DNA from: Diphasiastrum complanatum
Lineage: Eukaryota; Streptophyta; Lycopodiopsida; Lycopodiales; Lycopodiaceae
Reading direction: 5' to 3'
DNA length: 64,000 nucleotides
Assembly: GCA_029204225.1 (NCBI GenBank)
Contig: CM055093.1
Coordinates: 23,603,912 to 23,667,911 of the forward strand
Part shown: piece after piece, positions 57,088 to 64,000 of the stretch
How positions within the stretch are numbered: position 1 is the first letter of the stretch
How the letters are laid out: every line of letters starts with the position of its first letter
Notes under the pieces: generated by a model
What the model was told of the DNA's origin: nothing
What the model saw: only the letters and a program-made list of their open reading frames with translations
The model's database searches: none
Made by a program: the position numbers and the translations under genes

Positions 57088-58518
57088 AGAGAAGGCACTT
57101 CATCTTTTACTTAATACACTTTCCTTACATCAATGCTTGATGAACCAACATGTTACGAAGATGCTTGTAGATCAAAAATTTGGATGAATGCTATGCAAGT
57201 GGTGTATGATACTCTCATGGAGAATCATACTTGGGATCTTGGTGATCTTCCTCAAGGGAAAAACCACTTGATTGCAAGTGGGTGTATAGATTGAAGTGAA
57301 ATCAAGATGGATCAATAAATAAGTATAAAGTGATGCTTGTAGCAAAAGGTTACTTGCAAACCGAGAATTGATTATGATCAAACTTGTGCTCCTGTGGCTG
57401 AGCTAGTTACAATAAGGTTGATCATTAGTCTTGCTACTACTTTCAATTGGAAGCTATTTCAACTTGATGTTACAAATGACTTCCTCAATGGCTACTTGGA
57501 GGAAGATATCTACATCAGGAAACCCGAGGGCTTCATCAAGGAGGAGCATGAAGAAAAAGTGTGTTTTTGGAAAAAGAGTCTTTAAGGACATAAGCAGGTG
57601 GTACTCTAGGCTAAACTCTTTCCTTATCTCCATCAACTTTGTTTTAGTTCATATGATCCATCACTGTACATTAGATTTCATGATGGAAAGATCATTATCC
57701 TTGTATTGTATGTTGATGACATTATTTTAAGTGGAAATGACCTAGATGGAATAAGAGATGTAAAGATTGCTTTATCTAAAGAGTATAAAATGGTTGATCT
57801 CGGCCTATTGCACTTCATTCTAGGAATAGAAGTCATAAGAGAGCTGGATTTTAGCGTCATCTGTCAATCTAAGTATGCTACATCCATCCCAGATAGACTT
57901 GGAATGAAGAATTGTAAAGGCAGTGAGACTCCAATGGAGTATTATGTAAAAGCATCTATTGATGGTGATGAATAATCCTTTGAGGACATCACTTTATACA
58001 GAGGGCTTATAGGCCCCTTAATCTATTTGACTATAACTAGACCTGATCTTAGTTATAGTGTTGGGAAACTGAGCCAATTCATGCAAAGTCCTTTGTTGTC
58101 ACATTGGAAAATGGCCAAAAGAGTCCTAAGATATATCTCATCAACTAGGAGCTTTGGCATATTGTACAAAGGGACTAATCTTGGCTTAAGAGCCTATAGT
58201 GACTTGGATTCTGTAGGTGAAAAAGTGTATTGAAAGTCTACAAGTACATTTGCTACTTTCTTATGTGATGGAATAGTATCATGGCTTTCCAAAAAGTAAG
58301 ATACAATTTCCTTACCTTCCACAAAAATCCTAGTATAAGGCCTTGACATCAACATGCAAGGAGGTCTTAAGGCTCAAGTGGCTATTGGAAGAACTTCATG
58401 TCATGGAGGAGGAGGTGCCTACCATCTTTTGTGATAGCCAATCATCCCAATCACTTGCTACTAATCCCACATTCTATGCAAGGAGCAAGCACATCGAGAT
58501 TGCACATCATTTTGTGTG
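57088..58518 (+). pseudogene. Copia RT and RNase H of E14
   Basis: In several frames: AMQVVYDTLMENHTWDL near 57190, motif A FQLDVTNDFLNG near 57460, YVDDIILSGND at 57706, LLHFILGIEV, KNCKGSETPMEYYVK, a TAA at 57973-57975, TITRPDLSYSVGKLSQFMQS, and RNase H text with stops near 58230 and 58300. The last words are FYARSKHIEIAHHFV, at 58517, where minus-strand gag begins. Confidence 0.88.
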
Positions 58519-58965
58519 ATGGCAAAGTGTCTTGGATAGCAAAACTTTGAACCAAATTGGAGAATTCATCTTCTGAGCCATTGAGGATCACTTGTACAAG
58601 CTCACCATCTAAAATCTTCTCTCCAATAGAAACTAATTCTTTGTTGAGAGACTGGATCCTAAGCACATATTCTTGTGCACTTTCATCACTTCTTCTCATA
58701 CTTTGTAAGATTCTGTTTCTTGGCATAAGTACTCTTAAAGTGTTGTTGGATTCATATATAGATTTTAAAGAATCCCAAGCTTCCTTGTCTGATGTGCAAA
58801 AGGCTACCTCCTTCAAGAGATCATCATTAACGTTCATTTTGATGCTATGAAGTGCTAGTCTTTCCTTATTCTTGTATCTAACCAATTCTTGTCCTCCAAG
58901 AGGCTCATCCTATTCTTCTAGAAAAATATCAAAGAGGTCTTGGGGCACTAAGAGTGACTCAATCA
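58519..58965 (-). pseudogene. Copia gag fragment (E15)
   Basis: Minus strand: QELVRYKNKERLALHSIKMN, FCTSDKEAWDSLKSIYESNN, SDESAQEYVLRIQSLNKELV and LVQSFAIQDTLPS, then cut. A TAG lies near 58912. A typical gag core, opposite in strand to E14. Confidence 0.85.
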
Positions 58966-60299
58966 TCATTTAGAATGCAATGGAATGCCACATTCTTGGT
59001 AGTTGTAATCTCATAAATATTTCTACTTATTTCTCCCCTTCATTTGAATGCTTTCAAAGTAGGATTGCTGTAATGAAATGAGTTTTCCTTCAAAATGTTG
59101 CTTATAAGAGTGTAAGCAAGTGAGAATGGAATGGCACATGTAAGTATATTTGTTATCTATAATTGTTTTTGTAGCAAAAGTAAAAAAGTGAGTCAACAAT
59201 GTTTTAAAAAAATAAATACTCCTCAGAACAACCAATAGAAGGCAATTAGAAATCAATCTACATGGCCGAACACTTTTTTGTGCATTATCTAGATCTAGCA
59301 ATTGGTGGGACTCAAAGATAAAATGTATTTTTTTGGCCTTGGCTTAGTATCTTCTCCAAGTGGCTTTTCCTATCAACATGCACATGAAGATTGTCTAGAA
59401 CGAATTTCTACACGAAGTCCATTATATGACACTGTTGTCTGTTTTGCATCCCTCAATTCCACCTATGGCTCCAACTAACGAGTGCTATGGCGAACTCTCA
59501 ACTAGAACACATTATGGCTCCAACTAGGCATTGTGGCTTCCCCATCCAATGGCTATAGCTTCCAACTAACCCAGAAAACATATTCACTAAGGCTTGCCCT
59601 ACTAGTGGAGGGAAAACTAAACTAGACTAATATTAACCTATTTGCACAATGAGATAATCTACAATACAATGCAGAGAGGAAACAATGAAGATTCAAACCA
59701 CAAGGGAGGAGACTCAAGAGAAAGATAAATATATTTTCACCAAATGAACTCCTACAAAATGAGCCATCCTCACTCTTATTAATAGTGGGAGTGAGTGACC
59801 TCTTACAAAATGGGCTCTATAGGACAACCGCCCAATAGGCCTTTGTGACTAACTTTTACATAACTTGAAATGACGTCTCCATGTGCCGTGCCCATGGCAA
59901 TTTAAGCTTAGAACTAAATAACTTAAGCCATTACGGATAACGTCAAAGCCTAAACTTGATGGGCAAATTCTACGTTTAGATCCTATCCTGCTTGTATTTT
60001 TAAAGATGTTCCGCTGGCTAGAATATTCTCTAGAATATCAGCCTATAGACACTTTGAAATGTGATAGAGGGGTATTACCTAGTTTGAAGGACATGACTTT
60101 ACACGCTCATTGGCAATCATAATTTTGATGGTCCAGGTTGTCGTTGATGGGACGCGTGTCCCGTCGACTCACCTCGTGGCGAGGCCAACTGATCCTTATC
60201 TACTGATAGGACCCATAGTACAGTAACATAGTGATTCTACTTTAATTCTAACTCTCTCCCTTAAAGTAGAGTCTACTTTTTATACAGTCATATACATAG
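58966..60299. other. Non-coding, probable leader and LTR debris
   Basis: No gene recognised. 58966-59340 may be the E15 leader. ATGGCTCCAACTA occurs twice (near 59460 and 59512). Near 60136-60158 an imperfect hairpin, GGGAC-GCGT-GTCCC, lies in sequence likely to be the 3' LTR of E16, whose polypurine tract would be GGGAGAGAG on the minus strand near 60262. Confidence 0.4.
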
Positions 60300-60307
60300 C
60301 TTTAAAG

Positions 60308-62315
60308 TCAACAAACTTTAAGTACATAAAGCTTTGATCTAAACTTATCAAACTTTTCTTTAACAAGTGGCTTAGTGAAAATTTCAGCTAGTTGTTTGTC
60401 CGTACTACAATGAACAACATTAATTTCATGACTCAGCAGCCTCTCATGTATAAAGTGATATTGAATCTTAATGTGCTTGGTTCTCGCATGGAACACTAGA
60501 TTCTTTGCTAGCTGAATGCCACTCTGACTGTCGTTATGTATAGTTGTGGGATTTTCATGTTCCATGCCAACTCCATCCAAGATTTTACTAGACCAAGGAA
60601 AGCAGCTGCCACAAAGCTGGAATACATACATGTGGTGGATCTAAGATTGTCGTAATCACCTCCCCAATCCGCATCCACATAGCCATATAACTCAGGTACA
60701 CCCTCATGCTTCCTGTAAACCAAGCCATAATCTGAAGTACCTTTGACATAATGCAAAATGCGCTTAGTTGCCTTCCAGTGCATTTTTGTAGGTGTTGCCA
60801 TAAACAGACTTACAATACCAATAACATAGCATATATCTGGTCTAGTCATGGCAAGGTAAATCAAGCTCCCTACTAATTGTCTATACAGGTTAGCATCAAA
60901 TGGCTATGACTTGTCAAGCTTAGAAAGCTTTTTACCTGGTTCAATAGGAGTGTTCATTGGCTTGCAAGCTTGCAATCTGAACCTGTACATCAACTCTCTA
61001 ACATACTTCACCTGTGTTAGACCCACTTCGTGTCCTTTTTGCCACACCTCTACTCCAAGGCAATAATGCATTAGGTTGAGATTTGTCATCTCGAATTGTT
61101 CCATGAGGTCGTTCTTGATCATGTCTATCATCTCTTGATTATTTCCTGTGATAATCAAGTCATCAACATAAAGAGCAATCAAAGCAACCATACCATCAAA
61201 GCACAAGACATAAAGATTTGGATCAGAATGTGTTTTCATCATCCCCTTAGAACCAAAGTAGGCATCAATCCTGCTATACCACGCACGTGTGTCTGTTTAA
61301 GACCACAAAGCACTTTTTCAAGCGACATACTTTATTCTCCTGTCCTTTCAGTACAAAGCCTTCATGTTGATCCATGAACACCTCTTCTTCTAACTCACCA
61401 TTTAGAAAAGCAGATTTCACGTCCATCTGATGCAAAGGCCAACCAAAATGTGAAGCTAAAGCAACAAGTAGACGTAGAGTATTCCACTTACATACTGGCG
61501 CAAAGGTCTCCTCATAATCTTCCATTTATTTTGTGCATACCCTTTGATCACCAATCTTGCTTTGTGTTTTGCTATACTTCCATCTGCATGGTACTTAGTC
61601 TTGTATACCCATTTACAAAGAATGGGTTTCTTGCCAACTGGTGGTTCCACTAACTCCCATGTGCTATGCTTAGCAATTGACTCCATCTCCTCTCCCATGG
61701 CCTTGACCCAAATGTCATCATCCTTCACTTCAACATAAGTCAAGGTTCTTTGCTTTGAATAATGCTAGATAAGAAAGCATAATTTGCTTCATACCTTTCA
61801 GGTTGTGTCTTCTCTCTTGTTGATCTTTGTAGCTCTCCCTGGCTAGATGATCCTGGAAAGTCATCCATGTTGCGGCTCTCCAACAATCTCTCAAACCACT
61901 TAGGGAGCTTCATGTCAGGTGATCGGCTTCCTGATGAAAATGTATGTATCTTGAGGTGTATCCTCGTGTCCATCACTAGGAAAGTCAATAAATGGATCAT
62001 CATTAGGAGGTATCCTCACTATACCATCTTTCCCACTGGATGTGTCTATCTTCTCAGCATCCTTGTCTTCATACATCTTAGATTCATCAAAGATGACATC
62101 ACGGCTGACATGTGTTTTGTTCTCCACTGGATCAAAACATCTATAGCCCTTCACACGATCATCATATCCTAGGAATATACACTTGATAGCTTTCACATCA
62201 AGCTTACGTCTCTCTTCCTTAGGGATGTGTACAAAGGGCTTACATCCAAATATTCGCAAGTGGTTCACCTTTGGCTTCTTCTTCGTGAATGCCTCCTCAG
62301 GTGTTATCGATCTTC
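60308..62315 (-). pseudogene. Copia pol of a different lineage (E16)
   Basis: Minus strand. Integrase C-terminus is near 62310-62100 (ITPEEAFTKKKPKVNHLRIF; GCKPFVHIPKEERRKLDVKA), then a linker, RT N-terminus (WVKAMGEEMESIAKHSTWEL near 61700), motif A HQMDVKSAFLNGELEEEVF near 61410, YVDDLIITG near 61165, YCLGVEVWQKGHEVGLTQVK, RNase H (MIYLAMTRPDICYVIGIVSL, ADWGGDYDN) and the end KLYVLKVC at 60308. Its motif wording differs from the E10 family. Several frameshifts; catalytic Asp residues of RT are present. Confidence 0.88.
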
Positions 62316-62516
62316 CATGCTAGAACAAAGCATATTGAGATAGCTCACCAGTTTGTGAGGGAGAAGGTGCAATCCAAGGAGGTTCAACTTCATCATGTGC
62401 CTTCATCCGAGTGCATAGCTGATATCTTAACCAAACCTTTGGCTAAAGATTCATTTTTCAAGTTAAGAAATGCTCTTGGAGTTGTAGATATGTGTTCATT
62501 AGACCTGCCAAGTTAG
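62316..62516 (+). pseudogene. Copia RNase H end (E17)
   Basis: FHARTKHIEIAHQFVREKVQ, then SSECIADILTKPLAKDSFFK, ending DLPS at TAG 62514-62516. It abuts the minus-strand integrase of E16. A polypurine tract, GAAGTGAGGAGGAG (62516-62529), and an LTR follow. Confidence 0.85.
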
Positions 62517-62529
62517 AAGTGAGGAGGAG

Positions 62530-62905
62530 TGTTAAAATATCACTTCCAACTTGTTGTATCTTGTAGATCTCAAGTTATTTGAGCTTGATAGGATCTCACA
62601 CGTGGAGTCTGCTCCCACGTGTGAAAAAATGTACATAAGTCATTTTTATTAATTTAGATTGGTTTTAGCTTGGTCTACACTAGTGTGAAATTGAACTTTG
62701 AGTAGAATCTTGAAAATGATCAAATTGGTCAAACTTTTTGTAAATAGATTGGACTTCCATGTGAATGAGTTATTACTCACACATGTCAAGATACCATTCA
62801 CACGTGTGGATAAGCTTCTAGAAGATAAGATAGGAAGATTCCATTAGATCCTATTTTATAGGGAATATTTTTATAAATGTGGAAGGCTAGCTTTTTGTTT
62901 TCTAG
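62530..62905 (+). mobile_element. 3' LTR of E17 (right end open)
   Basis: Begins TGTTAAAATATCAC after the polypurine tract and matches 14849-15232 throughout. CACACGTGTG at 62799-62808. The LTR probably continues beyond 62905, perhaps to about 63.3 kb, but nothing in the window shows its end. Confidence 0.75.
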
Positions 62906-63365
62906 CCAAAGAGAATAGTCAACTTTGGGAAATCAGCACATATGGCTCCCATTGGTGAATCTGGATGACTAGGGAATCTTCACATGTGTGAAGGCTACTG
63001 GATAGTACACAGCTCATGGATGTACTTGATCAACCAAATCAATAACAAGTTGACGTGACATTGACAAATTCTAGTTGGTGAGATTTCCACATTTGTCTTG
63101 AGTTTTGATGAATGAAATGCATTTGTAAGTTAATGTACTTTACTCTCTGTAAACAAGCCATACAGGTACTGTCCTCCACACATGTGAGGCCGCCCATCCA
63201 TGTGTTTGATCATTTGATCCATTGCTCTTGCTTAAATCATAGTGTAAATCATCAAGCCATTGGTGAGTGATGTCACTACACCCATCTTTGAATTCATCAT
63301 TTTTTTATTCTGGTCACCATATTTAATGCTTGTGAATGCCCTTCATGGTCGTGTGTGTTTGGCAG
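62906..63365. other. Probable LTR remainder, no gene
   Basis: Several CACATGTG words (62978, 63179), decayed forms of the LTR palindrome. The last bases, GTGTGTGTTTGGCAG, make a plausible splice acceptor for the following ORF. Confidence 0.35.
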
Positions 63366-64000
63366 ATGACTCCGGACGTTTTTCAAAAAGAGTTGTAACA
63401 AACACTTAAAAAATGCATAATTTCTTAGGAATCACAATCCTCGAGCGCTACAAGGAGGACAAAAGTATCCCTAGGCTTCAAGATGAAGAGCATTTGAGTT
63501 TTAGTGTGAGGAGTGAGGGCAATGCTGAGACGTGGTACTTGGTGGATGTTCCAAAGGAGACATGTAGTTGTTATGATACTTCTTCCCAGTGCAAACACCT
63601 AGTTGCAGCCAAGCTTGTGGCACAACAATTTTATTCTACCCTTTGGAATAAACATACCCACCTAAAACATACATGTGATGATGAAACAACAAATGTACCA
63701 CTTGACCAAGAGAGGGTGAATACAAGTGACCATCGAGAGATGAATGCAAATACTCCCATGCAACAACAATTGGTTGAGACTTTGATAATGAAGATTGATG
63801 CCCTTCGCCAATTACTGGATAAAAATTTTGCAACCTTAGGTTCTAAGGCCCAGACAATGTCTTGTGATGAAATAAATGAGCTTATACACATGACAACAAC
63901 TTTACATGACGCACATAACATGTTTGGAAAACATTCCACTCTGGCAATAACCTCTATGCCACGGAGGGGATCCATATGGCCTCTTCAATGCAATGTGACA
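63366..64000 (+). pseudogene. SWIM zinc-finger protein, runs off the window
   Basis: The frame from ATG 63413 is open to the last base (196 codons, no stop). Around residues 47-62 it reads KETCSCYDTSSQCKHL, a C-x-C-x6-C-x-H SWIM zinc finger, preceded by WYLVDVP as in MuDR-type transposases and FAR1/FHY3 relatives. The rest is helical and Gln/Met-rich with no catalytic domain visible. Just upstream, after a splice-acceptor-like GGCAG, MTPDVFQKEL starts in another frame and stops at TAA 63396, so the 5' side is frameshifted or the true start is 63413. Either a MULE/FAR1-like remnant or a SWIM gene fragment. Confidence 0.6.

Overview
This window looks like nuclear DNA of a land plant with a large, repeat-choked genome. 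The evidence is a dense mosaic of Ty1/copia retrotransposons, most with primer-binding sites matching plant initiator tRNA-Met (TGGTATCAGAGC type), plus one Ty3/gypsy gag remnant, MITE-like fold-backs, long AT and AG microsatellites and AT-rich filler. I see no rRNA, tRNA, CRISPR array or intact host gene. The species cannot be told from the sequence; nothing in it is bacterial.

Layout. 0-5.6 kb: broken copia pieces (E1-E4). 6.8-7.9 kb: minus-strand Ty3/gypsy gag. 8-9.3 kb: A-rich repeats, a fold-back and a minisatellite. 9.3-13.2 kb: minus copia E6 with its middle flipped. 13.6-16.7 kb: a TGCATG cluster, an ORF with 63-bp repeats, copia and LTR scraps, and a minus-strand exon-like ORF. 16.8-20.8 kb: non-coding, with a 1.2-kb CCTTAG-type array, AT runs and GC-rich hairpin repeats. 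20.9-31.1 kb: the least ordinary part, a decayed convergent gene pair that I do not recognise, split by an almost complete copia element (Copia-A, 21508-27357) with a perfect CTAAG target duplication. 31.1-33.4 kb: minus copia E9. 34.9-39.8 kb: plus copia E10. 39.9-44.3 kb: the 3' end of another LTR element with an unfamiliar terminal protein, and LTR scraps. 44.3-50.0 kb: minus copia E12, which forms a 2.67-kb nearly perfect inverted repeat with E10. 50.0-54.9 kb: plus copia E13, whose RT/RNase H has been replaced by other sequence. 55.0-56.1 kb: two MITE-like elements. 56.1-62.9 kb: copia fragments meeting head to head. 63.4 kb to the end: a SWIM zinc-finger ORF running off the window.

The copia elements all follow the order gag, zinc knuckle, protease, integrase, reverse transcriptase, RNase H, between LTRs. 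None reads as functional: each has stops, frameshifts, deletions or altered catalytic residues. The most promising candidate for something undescribed is the 20.9-30.1 kb gene pair, flanked on both sides by the same GC-hairpin repeat family. The plus-strand gene has a weak DGQH motif reminiscent of ParB/DGQHR-type proteins. That is a motif impression only. Other items to check are the E10/E12 inverted repeat, a CACACGTGTG palindrome shared by different LTR families, 33-bp CCAAT repeats in the E10/E12 LTR, and a 25-bp TCGACCGA minisatellite that appears next to copia pieces at three places.
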